A stretch of 64,000 nt of DNA from Psychrobacter sp. Choline-02u-9 (GTDB lineage: Bacteria; Pseudomonadota; Gammaproteobacteria; Pseudomonadales; Moraxellaceae), in assembly GCF_002836505.1 (NCBI RefSeq), contig NZ_PJBF01000059.1:211857-275856 (forward strand), written 5' to 3'. The position numbers were made by a program, and so were the translations under genes. Shown here one piece after another: positions 16,885-26,089 of the stretch (position 1 is the first letter of the stretch; each line of letters begins with the position of its first letter). The notes beneath the pieces were generated by a model. The model was not told the DNA's origin. It ran no database searches and saw only the letters and a program-made list of their open reading frames with translations.

Positions 16885-18306
16885 ATGACCTTCTCAGAGA
16901 CATTCAAACCAAAGTCGCCGCTGAAAGATGCTGGAGTTTGTCGTTTCGATTATCCAGAAGTCTTCGTTTTAATAATGACGGTTGTTTTGCATGCTATATA
17001 TTACGACTTCCGTTCTATCTCAATGGCACTATTGGTTATTATTACATTGCCAAGTCTCCTGATCCTGATATATAACTACCGACGTCAGACCAGCTTTTGG
17101 ACGTCTAATATCGTTATTATTCTATTATCGGTTGTCATTGGCTCCCTACCATGCTGTACGGTCATATCAATCAGCTTGGCTGCTTTGATTGGTGTACGTA
17201 TCATTCTTAGCCGACCTGAGAATCACCTCAGACTGTTATCTGTATCTGTCGTCACTATCATTGTATTTTTCTACGTTAGCACAGTCTTAAATGCGAATAG
17301 TATGGATTTTGATGAAGGCTTATTACCATTGATAGTAATGGTGGCAAGTTTAGGGGTTATTTTGTATCAGTTCTGGCGTATGTATCAAGAATACATTGGT
17401 TATAAGGCTTCTGCTTATAAGGCAGGGGGACGCCTAAGCACGATGGTATCAGTGATCAATAAGCTTACCCGTTTTGTACCCCCACAAATTTGGGAGCCTA
17501 TTGTCAAATCGGATAGCCCCGTTAGTGTTTCTAATAAACGCGCAAAAATAACTATCATGTTTTCAGATATTATCGGCTTTACCGAACTGTCTGATAGTCT
17601 AAGCTCTGACAACTTGTCAGACATTCTCAATACTTATATGCATTGTATGACGTCAATCGCTGATAAGCATGGTGCAGTGCTTGATAAGTTTATTGGTGAT
17701 GGCATGGTATGTTTTTTTGGTGAGCCTAATAGTCGCGGCTCGCGTCAAGATGCATTAGATTGTGTGGCGATGGCAATTGATATGCGCCGAGAAATGCGTA
17801 CCTTACGCCAAAAATGGCGGTTGATGGGGTTTGAAGGTTTATATATACGTGTTGGTATCACCACTGGCTACTGTCACGTTGGCAATTTTGGTAGTAATAG
17901 TCGATTAAGCTATACCATCATTGGCAAAGAAGCCAACCTAGCTTCTAGGCTTGAGTCCTGTGCGGGCAAAGATCAGATATTGGTCAGTGAAAGCACTTAC
18001 GATTATATTTGCCATAATTATGAATGCGAACACGTTGCCGCATTTTGCTTGAAAGGTATTGATGAAAAGATCGATGCATGGCAAGTACTTGACCCTAGTG
18101 CCAGTACAGGTCATTTATCTAAATGGGTCGACCACACATTACCTGGTTTCAATTTGCATTTGAATTTCAAAGATATGAAAGACAATGATTATCAAGATAT
18201 TAGAGCTCGTTTAAATTTTGCGCTGGAACGCATAGAGCAAGAGGAAGAAAAAGTAGTAAAGGACATAGCCGCAGAAAGTAAGCGTGAGAATGCCAATCGC
18301 AAGTAA
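16885..18306 (+). CDS. Membrane-bound class III adenylate/guanylate cyclase
   Basis: Probably makes cAMP, as the CyaB-type enzymes of Pseudomonas and Acinetobacter do. The first 170 residues hold about six hydrophobic helices (from about 24-42 to 145-163) that form a membrane sensor module. A linker with a short helix leads to the catalytic domain (about 215-400). The metal-binding aspartates are D228 in FSDIIGFTELSD and D272 in LDKFIGDGMVCFFGE; the base and transition-state residues lie in YTIIGKEANLASRLE. Length 473 aa matches CyaB-like proteins. The C-terminal tail is charged and helical (RIEQEEEKVVKDIA). A guanylate cyclase cannot be excluded from sequence alone. Own promoter, own terminator. 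Confidence 0.87.
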   Translation: MTFSETFKPKSPLKDAGVCRFDYPEVFVLIMTVVLHAIYYDFRSISMALLVIITLPSLLILIYNYRRQTSFWTSNIVIILLSVVIGSLPCCTVISISLAALIGVRIILSRPENHLRLLSVSVVTIIVFFYVSTVLNANSMDFDEGLLPLIVMVASLGVILYQFWRMYQEYIGYKASAYKAGGRLSTMVSVINKLTRFVPPQIWEPIVKSDSPVSVSNKRAKITIMFSDIIGFTELSDSLSSDNLSDILNTYMHCMTSIADKHGAVLDKFIGDGMVCFFGEPNSRGSRQDALDCVAMAIDMRREMRTLRQKWRLMGFEGLYIRVGITTGYCHVGNFGSNSRLSYTIIGKEANLASRLESCAGKDQILVSESTYDYICHNYECEHVAAFCLKGIDEKIDAWQVLDPSASTGHLSKWVDHTLPGFNLHLNFKDMKDNDYQDIRARLNFALERIEQEEEKVVKDIAAESKRENANRK

Positions 18307-18347
18307 GCGTTAAGTATTTCAAGCTTAATATATTAAAATTATATATA

Positions 18348-18384
18348 GAAAAAGGCCAACTATCATATAGCTGGCCTTTTTTAA
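18348..18384 (+). terminator. Terminator between the cyclase gene and fdx
   Basis: AAAAAGGCCA pairs with TGGCCTTTTT, with further imperfect pairing inside. A/T tracts on both sides let it work for the two converging genes. Confidence 0.85.
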
Positions 18385-18410
18385 TCTTAACTAGAAAGTA
18401 TCTTCAGTGT

Positions 18411-18749
18411 TTAATGATTTTCTTTAGCGTGATTGAGGGTATATTTAGGGACCTCGATGGTCAAGTCTTCATCATCAAGCATGACCTGACAAGATAAACG
18501 TGAGTCAGGCTCTAAGCCCCAAGCACGATCAAGTAGATCCGCCTCGATATCATCCATCTCATCCAAACTGTTGAAACCTTTACGTACTACAACATGACAT
18601 GTGGTACAAGCTTTTGACATCTCACAAGCATGCTCAATTTTGATGCCTTTTTCTAATAGTGCTTTGCATAAGTTTTCACCAGCTTGTAGCTCAACTTCTG
18701 CGCCTTCAGGGCAAATTTCGTGGTGGGGTAGTACGGTAACTTTTGGCAT
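18411..18749 (-). CDS. fdx: ISC system [2Fe-2S] ferredoxin
   Basis: The electron donor for iron-sulfur cluster assembly, last gene of the isc operon. The 112-aa protein has the adrenodoxin-type cluster ligands C42, C48, C51 and C87 (CEMSKACTTCHVVV and RLSCQVML). It ends in an acidic/His tail. Transcribed with hscA, 86 bases upstream. No iscX gene follows; the next gene is convergent. Confidence 0.96.
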   Translation of the reverse strand: MPKVTVLPHHEICPEGAEVELQAGENLCKALLEKGIKIEHACEMSKACTTCHVVVRKGFNSLDEMDDIEADLLDRAWGLEPDSRLSCQVMLDDEDLTIEVPKYTLNHAKENH

Positions 18750-18835
18750 AAATTATCTGTCCGATGCTAATCAATTTAAAAAATATTAGAAGTTAGCTTA
18801 ATATGTTAGCTAAGCTATATATGTCGATGTATTTA

Positions 18836-20716
18836 TTACCAGTCTTTGGCACTAGTACCGGCCATACTGGTCTTGACGCTTTGATTCATAATACGTGCAG
18901 CAAAGGCATCACTATGCGGCTTGAGCTGTGCTTGTTGTGCTTCAATAAGCGCTAAGTCATCAGTGCTAAGAGAATTACGTAGCGCTTGTATATGCTCTGC
19001 TAGTGACTGTTGTTCTTCAGTAGAAAGCAACGCCGCAAATTCGTTAAGTGCCGACTCTAGGGCAAGTACTTCACGTTCCGCTTCTACTTTTGTCTCAATT
19101 AAAGAACGCGCGTTTTTGTCTTCTTCTGCGTGTTTAAACCCTGCAACAAGCAGCTGTTCTTTCTGCTCATCTGATAGACCATAAGAAGGCACAATCTCGA
19201 TTTTGCTTTCTGTTTTGGTCGTAGTTTCTTGCGCGCTGACAGTAAGCTGACCGTTAGCATCAATACTAAAGGTAACTTCGATACGAGCAAACCCAGCTTT
19301 CATTGGCGGGATACCATACAGCTCAAAACGTCCAAGAGAACGACAGTTTTCTACTGTTTCGCGCTCACCTTGCACGACGTGAATCACCATGCCTGTTTGA
19401 CCGTCTTGATACGTGGTAAACACTTGACGCTTCTTCACAGGGATAGGCGTGTTGCGTGGGATAAGTACTTCAACCAAACCGCCCATGGTCTCAAGACCTA
19501 ATGATAATGGCGTCACGTCCAATAATAATAAATTATTGTCACTATCACCATTAACCAATTGATGAGCAGTCTGGGCAGCGCCTAAGGCAACGACCTCATC
19601 TGGATTCAGACGGCAAAGTGGCTGCTTAGCAAAAAAATCAGTCACGACTTGCTGCACTGCAGGCATACGAGTCGAACCACCCACTAAGATAACTTCATCT
19701 AGATCTGTAGTAGACAGCTTGGCATCGCGTAGGACTTGTTCGCACACGCTTAGCGTACGGCGACTGACAGGTTCTACGATAGTTAGTATGTCTGTACGGC
19801 TTAATACGCCTTGATAAGACTGACCATTGACAACCACATTGATATCTACTTGTTCAGCATCAGTCAGCGCTTGTTTATAAGCTTTTGCTTGTTGAGCTAG
19901 TATTGATTTGTCGTGCAGGCTTACGTCTTTTGGATCGATATTTAATTGTTTAATAATCCAATTGGTAATAAGACGATCGATATCATCGCCGCCTAGTGCG
20001 CTATTACCACCAGTTGCCAACACTTCAAAGACACCGTCGGTAAGCTTTAAGATAGAAACGTCAAAAGTACCACCGCCCAAATCATAGATTAAGTAATAGC
20101 TCTCTTTTTTACTGTCTTCTGATGATTGGTCAAGCCCGTAAGCGACCGCAGCGGCCGTTGGTTCATTCAACAAGCGAAGTACGTTGATACCAGCTGCTTG
20201 TGCAGCATCTTTGGTTGCTTGACGCTGTGCTTCATCAAAATAAGCTGGCACGGTAATCACAGCACCCTCGATGCTATCTGCAGGTAAGGCACTTGCTGCA
20301 CGTTGCTCAAGAGCGGCTAAGATACGCGCTGATACTGCAACAGGAGAAACCTCACCTTGAGCAGTTACAAAGGCGGGCATATCATCTTTATTACCAGACA
20401 GCTCATAAGGATGAGAGAATTTGATATCAGCTTGACTACGACCCATAAAACGCTTAGCCGAGACGATCGTATTTTTTGGATCATCCGCTAAATGCGCTAG
20501 GGCGTCATAGCCAACCAATGGCATACCAGTAGCTGGATAATAGACAACAGACGGTAATAATGTATCTGTCGCTGCGCCTGCCTCTAAGACTTGTGCCTTA
20601 CCTGAACGCACCACAGCAATCAACGAGCGTGTAGTACCGAGGTCGATGCCCAAACCAAATTTATGTTGGTGAGGTTGAGCGCTTTGATTGGGTTCAGCAA
20701 TTTGCATTAAAGACAT
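18836..20716 (-). CDS. hscA: Fe-S assembly chaperone HscA (Hsp70 family)
   Basis: A specialised Hsp70 that helps transfer clusters from IscU. The ATPase domain is intact: GIDLGTTRSLIAVV (phosphate 1), GAVITVPAYFDEAQRQATKDAA, the phosphate 2 motif YLIYDLGGGTFDVSIL, and the adenosine motif VILVGGSTRMPAVQQ. The substrate domain begins around residue 390. The 626-aa length fits HscA (616 in E. coli) and it lacks the long C-terminal lid tail of DnaK. It lies after hscB and before fdx, in the canonical order. Confidence 0.97.
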   Translation of the reverse strand: MSLMQIAEPNQSAQPHQHKFGLGIDLGTTRSLIAVVRSGKAQVLEAGAATDTLLPSVVYYPATGMPLVGYDALAHLADDPKNTIVSAKRFMGRSQADIKFSHPYELSGNKDDMPAFVTAQGEVSPVAVSARILAALEQRAASALPADSIEGAVITVPAYFDEAQRQATKDAAQAAGINVLRLLNEPTAAAVAYGLDQSSEDSKKESYYLIYDLGGGTFDVSILKLTDGVFEVLATGGNSALGGDDIDRLITNWIIKQLNIDPKDVSLHDKSILAQQAKAYKQALTDAEQVDINVVVNGQSYQGVLSRTDILTIVEPVSRRTLSVCEQVLRDAKLSTTDLDEVILVGGSTRMPAVQQVVTDFFAKQPLCRLNPDEVVALGAAQTAHQLVNGDSDNNLLLLDVTPLSLGLETMGGLVEVLIPRNTPIPVKKRQVFTTYQDGQTGMVIHVVQGERETVENCRSLGRFELYGIPPMKAGFARIEVTFSIDANGQLTVSAQETTTKTESKIEIVPSYGLSDEQKEQLLVAGFKHAEEDKNARSLIETKVEAEREVLALESALNEFAALLSTEEQQSLAEHIQALRNSLSTDDLALIEAQQAQLKPHSDAFAARIMNQSVKTSMAGTSAKDW

Positions 20717-20925
20717 AAGAATAACTCAGAGATAAAATAAATAAGTGAAATGGAGCAAATATAGCATATGCAGTAAGAGAGTCTAACGTCGGTAATCTCA
20801 TTCTATGGAATACGGATTCTGACAGTTTGATGCGCTTAGAATCAAAGATTATACGGTATCACGGTCACTATTTTAACCAAATATATAGAATTTAGCTTGT
20901 TAGTGAGGGCCATAACCACAGATAT

Positions 20926-21507
20926 TTAGACGTATAAGTCATCGTCATCTGAATGCGATGAATTTGCAACATCATCAAGCCCTGACGTCACATCAGCATT
21001 TAGCTTAACTAAAAACTTTAGCTTCTGTGTCGCATCAATCGCTGTCTGCCAATCTTGATTTTGATAAGCGTTGCTAAAGCGTCCAGATTGATTTGCTAGA
21101 CGCTCTGTAATTTGAGGATGTAATTGCTGCAAGGCTGCAAGATCTTTGTCTTCGATAGCATCATCTAGATCCATACGCATCTGCATCGCATCTTCTAGAA
21201 AGTCTAAATCTGCGATTGAATGCTCTATGTTTTGTGCTTGATCCGCCATGTCTAATAAATAACCAGCACGGCTATCAGGAGCGCTTAGTGTTTGATATGC
21301 TTGATTGATTAAAGCTGATGCTTTTTCAGACTGCAACTGTGCTTGAACCATATCGGTCTGATTTTTTGCAACATTATCAGGATGAAAGCGTTTCTGCAGC
21401 AATCGCAAACGTTGCTCTAGATTGCTTTGGTTGATTTCAAATTGTACAGGCTGCTCAAATAGGGCAAAGAAGTTATCAAACTGTGGTTCTGAAGTAATAT
21501 CTGTCAT
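20926..21507 (-). CDS. hscB: Fe-S assembly co-chaperone HscB
   Basis: The J-domain partner that delivers IscU to HscA. The J domain is at the N-terminus (FDNFFALFEQPVQFEI) with the HPD motif in KRFHPDNVAKN, and the C-terminal three-helix IscU-binding domain follows (AGYLLDMADQA, DLDFLEDAMQMRMDLD). I chose the ATG at 21507 (193 aa), which begins close to the usual start and has AAGG upstream; the frame remains open to an ATG at 21546, which would add 13 basic residues. The tail HSDDDDLYV is unusually acidic. Confidence 0.94.
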   Translation of the reverse strand: MTDITSEPQFDNFFALFEQPVQFEINQSNLEQRLRLLQKRFHPDNVAKNQTDMVQAQLQSEKASALINQAYQTLSAPDSRAGYLLDMADQAQNIEHSIADLDFLEDAMQMRMDLDDAIEDKDLAALQQLHPQITERLANQSGRFSNAYQNQDWQTAIDATQKLKFLVKLNADVTSGLDDVANSSHSDDDDLYV

Positions 21508-21682
21508 AATCTGATGCCTTGCTTTTTTATTTATTTTTGAAGTCATGACCTAGCTAAGAATATCTCAATCGCTTGCCTACTCAATTACATTAACCTTTCT
21601 TCATAGCGATAGCAGAGATACTGCACTGTTCTTATGAAAACTTGGCGAAGCATAAATCTATCAGTTTTCAGCCATTGAACCA

Positions 21683-22003
21683 TTAAACTGTGAAAGACTC
21701 ACCGCAACCACATTCACCTTTTTGGTTAGGGTTGGTGAATTTAAAGCCTTCGTTTAAACCTTCTTTTTCGTAATCCATCAACAAGCCGTCTAAATATACG
21801 AGACTTTTAGGATCAATAAAGATGCTAACGCCGCGACTTTCATAGCGCGTGTCGTTTTCATCAGGGGTATCTACAAACTCTAAAACGTAAGCCAAGCCCG
21901 AGCAACCCGCCGTACGGATACCAACTCGAATGCCTTCGCCTTTGCCGCGATTGTCCAAAAAGTCTCGAACATGCTGAGCGGCGCGTTCTGTCATTTCAAT
22001 CAT
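21683..22003 (-). CDS. iscA: Iron-sulfur cluster assembly protein IscA
   Basis: An A-type carrier that takes clusters from IscU to target proteins. The three cluster-binding cysteines sit at C34 (TAGCSGLAY), C98 and C100 (GECGCGESF). With the ATG at 22003 the protein is 106 aa (E. coli IscA 107) and has GGGAG as ribosome binding site; an ATG at 22015 overlaps that site and is less likely. It is separated from iscU by 226 bases that contain a hairpin. Confidence 0.96.
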   Translation of the reverse strand: MIEMTERAAQHVRDFLDNRGKGEGIRVGIRTAGCSGLAYVLEFVDTPDENDTRYESRGVSIFIDPKSLVYLDGLLMDYEKEGLNEGFKFTNPNQKGECGCGESFTV

Positions 22004-22229
22004 GCCAACTCCCATTGACTATTAATCATAAATATCAATAAAAAATCTAGATAAACTGACAACCAAAATTACAAGATTGCCAAAAGTGTAGGCTTGCGAC
22101 TATTAGAAAACAAAAGGTGACAATTACATAAGTGTCATTGTCACCTCTTTAGCGTCAGTAGCGATTGCAGATTGCTACTTTAGCGTTGCTAGTACAACGT
22201 AGCGCATACGCTAGCAGGCCTAGCCCAAT
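22004..22229 (-). other. iscU-iscA intergenic region with hairpin
   Basis: Arms AGGTGACAAT (22115-22124) and ATTGTCACCT (22137-22146) give a perfect 10-bp stem with a 12-nt loop. On the isc coding strand it is followed by TTTTGTTTTC, so it could act as a partial terminator or as a 3'-protecting stem for iscRSU mRNA. The gap is long for an operon. Confidence 0.6.
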
Positions 22230-22640
22230 TTAGATCGCAGCTTCTTCTGTTGGAGCTGCTACGCCATGCTTACCTTTATAGTCGCTAATAGCGGCTTTAA
22301 TGGCGTCTTCTGCAAGTACAGAGCAATGCACTTTTACTGGTGGTAATGCTAGCTCTTGAGCGATATCGTTGTTTTTAATTTCGCCAGCTTGATCCAAGCT
22401 CTTGCCTTTTAGCCACTCGGTAACGAGCGAGCTTGAAGCAATCGCTGAACCGCAGCCATAAGTCTTGAAACGTGCATCTTCGATAATACCATTATCGTCG
22501 ACTTGGATTTGTAGACGCATTACATCGCCACATGCTGGGGCACCGACCATACCGGTACCAACGTTCTTGGCGTTTTTATCAAGATTACCAACGTTGCGTG
22601 GGTTTTCGTAATGATCAATAACTTGGTCACTATAGGCCAT
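22230..22640 (-). CDS. iscU: Fe-S cluster scaffold protein IscU
   Basis: The scaffold on which IscS-derived sulfur and iron form a cluster. The 136-aa protein has the ligands C37 (GAPACGDVMRL), C63 (TYGCGSAIASS), H105 and C106 (VKVHCSVLAEDA), plus the HscA-binding motif LPPVK. The ATG follows AGGAGAAAACCCC, a good ribosome binding site. A stem-loop precedes it. The C-terminal EEAAI tail is slightly longer than in E. coli. Confidence 0.98.
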   Translation of the reverse strand: MAYSDQVIDHYENPRNVGNLDKNAKNVGTGMVGAPACGDVMRLQIQVDDNGIIEDARFKTYGCGSAIASSSLVTEWLKGKSLDQAGEIKNNDIAQELALPPVKVHCSVLAEDAIKAAISDYKGKHGVAAPTEEAAI

Positions 22641-22661
22641 GGGGTTTTCTCCTAGTTAGAT

Positions 22662-22704
22662 GATGAGTAGTCGTTTATCGACTTTAAATGTCTCACTACT
22701 CATC
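22662..22704 (-). promoter_or_regulatory. Stem-loop between iscS and iscU
   Basis: GATGAGTAGT (22662-22671) pairs perfectly with ACTACTCATC (22695-22704) around a 23-nt loop. It lacks a T-tract and ends about 20 nt before the iscU ribosome binding site. mRNA processing or stability is a plausible role. Confidence 0.5.
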
Positions 22705-22792
22705 GATAATTGGGGTCAAACGCTTAATTTAATTGTCTGATCAATTGTTTAATAAATATATTGCTAGCTATACTAAAAAGCCATATTAGAAA

Positions 22793-24019
22793 TTAGTGCT
22801 CAGCCCACTCGACTGAATTTAGATCAACACCTTCTTGATACATATCCCAAAGTGGTGATAGGGCACGTAGTTTATCAACAGCTTCATGCATCTGTTTGAT
22901 AACAGTATCGATATCTTCTTCAGTGGTATAACGGCCGAAGCTGAAACGGATTGAGCTATGTGCCAATTCATCTGGGCGACCGATTGCACGTAGTACATAT
23001 GATGGCTCAAGCGTTGCTGACGTACAGGCTGAACCTGATGATACCGCTAAGTCTTTAAGTGACATCATCAATGACTCGCCTTCAACGAAGTTAAAGCTGA
23101 TGTTTACAATATTTGGTACGCTATTCTCAAGATCACCGTTTAAGTAAATCTCTTCGATATCTTGTAGGCCATCCCAAAGTTTTTGACGTAATTTGGCTGC
23201 ATGTGCATGGTCAGCTTCATAGCTTTCATTAGCCAAAGCAAATGCTGCGCCTAGACCAACGATCTGATGCGTTGGTAGTGTACCTGAACGCATACCGCGC
23301 TCATGACCACCGCCGTGTTGCTCAGCTTTCAAGCGAATACGTGGCTTACGACGAACAAACAATGCGCCGATACCTTTAGGGCCGTATGCTTTATGACCTG
23401 AGAAGCTCATCAAATCAATTTTCATTTCTTCAAGATTTATTTTTACTTTGCCAACAGACTGAGCGCCATCAACATGGAAAACTACGCCAGCTTCGCGAGT
23501 GATTTCACCAATCGCTGCAACATCAGTAATAGTACCAAGCTCATTGTTCACCATCATAAGTGATACTAAAATCGTATCATCACGCAGTGCTTCTTTTACT
23601 TGCTCTGGCAGGATAAGACCTGTGCTTGGCTGTGGCTCAAGATACGTAATCTCAAAACCTTCTTGCTCAAGCTCACGGCAGGTATCTAATACAGCTTTGT
23701 GCTCAATTTTACTGGTAATGATATGTTTGCCACGAGACTGATAAAAATGTGCCGCACCCTTAATGGCTAGGTTGTCAGACTCAGTCGCACCAGAAGTAAA
23801 GACGATTTCGCGTGGATCAGCGTTGATAACTTCAGCAACTTGACCGCGAGCAGTTTCTACTGCTTCTTCCGCTTGCCAGCCGTAACCATGTGAACGTGAA
23901 GCTGGGTTACCAAAGACACCATCTACAGTCAAATACTCGCTCATTTTAGCAGCTACTGATTTAGCAACTGGGGTAGTGGCGGCATAATCTAAGTATATAA
24001 GGTTGTTATGTTGGCTCAT
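22793..24019 (-). CDS. iscS: Cysteine desulfurase IscS
   Basis: A PLP enzyme that takes sulfur from cysteine for iron-sulfur clusters and tRNA thiolation. Residues of the PLP site are visible: the Schiff-base Lys in [16 protein letters not shown], the His/Asp segments [12 protein letters not shown] and [10 protein letters not shown], and the mobile catalytic Cys loop [17 protein letters not shown]. Length 408 aa (E. coli 404), with the conserved C-terminal tail that contacts IscU. Its ATG overlaps the iscR stop by four bases (ATGA), so translation is coupled to iscR. Confidence 0.98.
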   Translation of the reverse strand: MSQHNNLIYLDYAATTPVAKSVAAKMSEYLTVDGVFGNPASRSHGYGWQAEEAVETARGQVAEVINADPREIVFTSGATESDNLAIKGAAHFYQSRGKHIITSKIEHKAVLDTCRELEQEGFEITYLEPQPSTGLILPEQVKEALRDDTILVSLMMVNNELGTITDVAAIGEITREAGVVFHVDGAQSVGKVKINLEEMKIDLMSFSGHKAYGPKGIGALFVRRKPRIRLKAEQHGGGHERGMRSGTLPTHQIVGLGAAFALANESYEADHAHAAKLRQKLWDGLQDIEEIYLNGDLENSVPNIVNISFNFVEGESLMMSLKDLAVSSGSACTSATLEPSYVLRAIGRPDELAHSSIRFSFGRYTTEEDIDTVIKQMHEAVDKLRALSPLWDMYQEGVDLNSVEWAEH

Positions 24020-24525
24020 GCTGGGTTTGCCTCGCTGTTCGATAGAGTAATAGTATTAATGTCTTTTATGGAAATATCTTTTGTAGAGGTGTGCTGACGC
24101 TCTGAGACTGACTGCACGTTTTCCATGTCTAATAATTGCGCTAATGTTATATTTTTCAAGTACTGTTCGATATGATTCGACAGTGCACACCACAGATCGT
24201 GAGTTAGGCACATTGTACCACCTTGACAGTCACCGCGTCCTTCACACTGCATCGCGTTTACTGACTCATCAACCGCAGATATGATGCTCATCACATCTAT
24301 CTCATTCAATGGTTTAGCTAGGTGGTAACCACCTGCAGCACCGCGAATACTCGTGACAAGGCCGCGTTTGCGGAGCTTAGAAAATAACTGTTCAAGATAC
24401 GAAATTGAAATCGATTGCCGTTTGGCGATATCGGATAACGATACAGCACTGTCTTGTTGGCTGGTCTGTAATGCCAAATCTAATAATGCGGTAACAGCGT
24501 ATCTGCCCCGAGTAGTCAAACGCAT
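24016..24525 (-). CDS. iscR: Fe-S cluster-responsive regulator IscR (Rrf2 family)
   Basis: A [2Fe-2S] sensor that represses the isc operon when clusters are plentiful. The winged helix lies at residues 1-75 ([47 protein letters not shown]). The cluster ligands are C94, C100 and C106 in [17 protein letters not shown], two residues later than in E. coli, with the following His. The ATG has GGAG eight bases upstream. It heads the operon iscRSUA-hscBA-fdx and very likely binds the operator at 24702-24726. Confidence 0.97.
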   Translation of the reverse strand: MRLTTRGRYAVTALLDLALQTSQQDSAVSLSDIAKRQSISISYLEQLFSKLRKRGLVTSIRGAAGGYHLAKPLNEIDVMSIISAVDESVNAMQCEGRGDCQGGTMCLTHDLWCALSNHIEQYLKNITLAQLLDMENVQSVSERQHTSTKDISIKDINTITLSNSEANPA

Positions 24526-24692
24526 GTGTTATCTCCAAACTTGATGTCATTTATGTTTAACAACGATCTTAGCCAAAAGTCTTAATAAGTACTCATAAGA
24601 TAAAAAGAGCAACCGATCATACGTCAGCTAAGTTTTGTCTTATCGTTATTGAACAACAGATGATTAACCCGATGTGTGCAACGATTAAGGTA

Positions 24693-24726
24693 ATTATACT
24701 TAATCCCGAGTAATTTAGTCAAGATT
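24693..24726 (-). promoter_or_regulatory. isc operon promoter with overlapping type 1 IscR site
   Basis: On the minus strand: -35 TTGACT (24717-24722), 18-bp spacer, perfect -10 TATAAT (24693-24698). Bases 24702-24726 match the E. coli type 1 IscR consensus as I remember it at about 20 of 25 positions, including GACTAAATT and CTCGGG. The site overlaps the -35 and spacer, as expected for repression. Confidence 0.75.
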
Positions 24727-24849
24727 AAAGTGTGGTTCAATGGTTAATCAAGCTTATTGCTGTAATTGATAAAAACAATGATGTTTAGAAGAGATATATG
24801 AATGAGACATAAGTAGTTTAATTCGTTTGCTACAAATATATTTGACGAA

Positions 24850-24897
24850 GTAAAAAATAAGCGTTCAATATCTGTAGGAGACATTGAACGCTTATTT
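24850..24897 (-). terminator. Terminator of the UbiJ-like gene
   Basis: Perfect 15-bp stem (24855-24869 with 24883-24897, core AAGCGTTCAAT), followed on the minus strand by a T-run. Confidence 0.88.
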
Positions 24898-24920
24898 ATA
24901 GGTAATTCAGCGAACCAAAA

Positions 24921-25565
24921 CTAATTCATCAATAGTGCGATGATTGAGCCGATCATAATGACAAGCGCGACAACAGTGACAATCATCAACGTCTTTTGCT
25001 TGCTCTGAAGCTCTCTCACGGTTGTTTCGAGTTCACGGTTTTTAATGGTCAAGGTATTAATCTGTGTTTGCTGCTCTTTAATACGAAGTTTGTAGTTGTT
25101 CTTTTTTTCTTCCAAATCAGCTTCTGTAGGTTTGGTTTTGGCTTTACCACCTTTTATCTTTTTAATCAGCCCCTGAATCAAGCTGCCAAGCCCAAGTTGC
25201 ATAATAAACTGTTTAACCAGTTGTACTTGAATCGACTCACCGCGCATCTGTAGCTTTTCAGTGGTTTCGCTATCATGAGTGGTGATGGCGTTGATAATTT
25301 GAATGCTGTAGGCATTGATAACCACGTCAGGCTCACTACGACCAATCGGCAGTTGCGCATCTAGTAACACGCCTTTGGTACTAAAGGTGGCAAATACTTC
25401 TACATGCGGTAAATACAGGCGAAGCGCCACCACGGTGCCTTGCTTGGCGAGCGGATAAGCGGCCTTACGCAGTTCAGGATCCAAACGTAACAGTAATGTC
25501 AGCGCCGACTCGATAAATACTAAAATGATATTAAGAAAAGAGTGAGACAACGTAGAACGCTTCAT
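24921..25565 (-). CDS. UbiJ/SCP2-like protein with coiled coil and C-terminal membrane anchor
   Basis: A 214-aa protein starting at the ATG at 25565 (MKRSTLSHSFLN); the longer frame starts at a TTG without support. Residues 1-120 resemble the SCP2-like lipid-binding fold of UbiJ: LLLRLDPELRKAAYPLAKQG, SEPDVVINAYSIQIINAI, and a closing LQMRGESIQVQLVKQF. A Lys-rich linker leads to a coiled coil (about 150-190, KEQQTQINTLTIKNRELETT), and the last 22 residues form one membrane helix. E. coli UbiJ has no such anchor, and ubiE/ubiB are not adjacent, so this is a relative, not clearly the ubiquinone factor. Function unknown. Confidence 0.6.
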   Translation of the reverse strand: MKRSTLSHSFLNIILVFIESALTLLLRLDPELRKAAYPLAKQGTVVALRLYLPHVEVFATFSTKGVLLDAQLPIGRSEPDVVINAYSIQIINAITTHDSETTEKLQMRGESIQVQLVKQFIMQLGLGSLIQGLIKKIKGGKAKTKPTEADLEEKKNNYKLRIKEQQTQINTLTIKNRELETTVRELQSKQKTLMIVTVVALVIMIGSIIALLMN

Positions 25566-26089
25566 GTAAGTAATCCGTTTTTTATTTAGCAAGTTTTAGA
25601 TATTGAGCAAACAGAAGTCTGTATTTGCCCAAGACTTGCAGTGATATTTTGCTTATAGTAACGTCTTTATAATAAAAAGTAACGCTAGTTTCTGTAGTGG
25701 CTAAACTATTACATTACAATTTAGCAGTCAATAAAGACACTTTTATTTATGACCAGCAATATACAAACTTAATGCATAGCAATGTACAGACGGCAATTGA
25801 CAAATCTGTCAAAGCGTAGAAAATAGGAAAGCCAATCGTCTCAGTTATGCAGAGCCACTTATATATAAATTCCTAACGCTTTGCGTAACATTAGGTGTCA
25901 AATACGTAGTGTAGAGCACAAAAATATGTAAAATCGCTTGCGCTCCTTATGCTGCCTTGATATAAAGACGATAACAAAGAAGAACCTGTTAATGCGCCAG
26001 TTAGGTAGTTTTTATTGCGTAAGCACCATGAGAGCGTTACAATACTTGGCGTGAGCATTTATTACCCCCTTAAACTTGAAGGAAATTTT
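25566..26089. other. Divergent intergenic region UbiJ-like gene / HU gene
   Basis: 524 bp. Includes the HU promoter at its right end and a 16-bp palindrome TTGACAAATCTGTCAA (25797-25812) that looks like a small operator. No gene or RNA recognised in the rest. Confidence 0.45.
26015..26043 (+). promoter_or_regulatory. Promoter of the HU gene
   Basis: -35 TTGCGT (26015-26020), 17-bp spacer, -10 TACAAT (26038-26043). It overlaps the longer possible reading frame of the HU gene and so supports the start at 26090. Confidence 0.65.

Larger units (their letters stand above)
24526..24920. other. Intergenic region upstream of iscR and downstream of the UbiJ-like gene
   Basis: Contains the isc promoter with its IscR site and a leader of about 160 nt before iscR, longer than I would expect, plus the terminator of the minus-strand gene at 24921. 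The remainder is AT-rich with nothing recognised. Confidence 0.5.
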
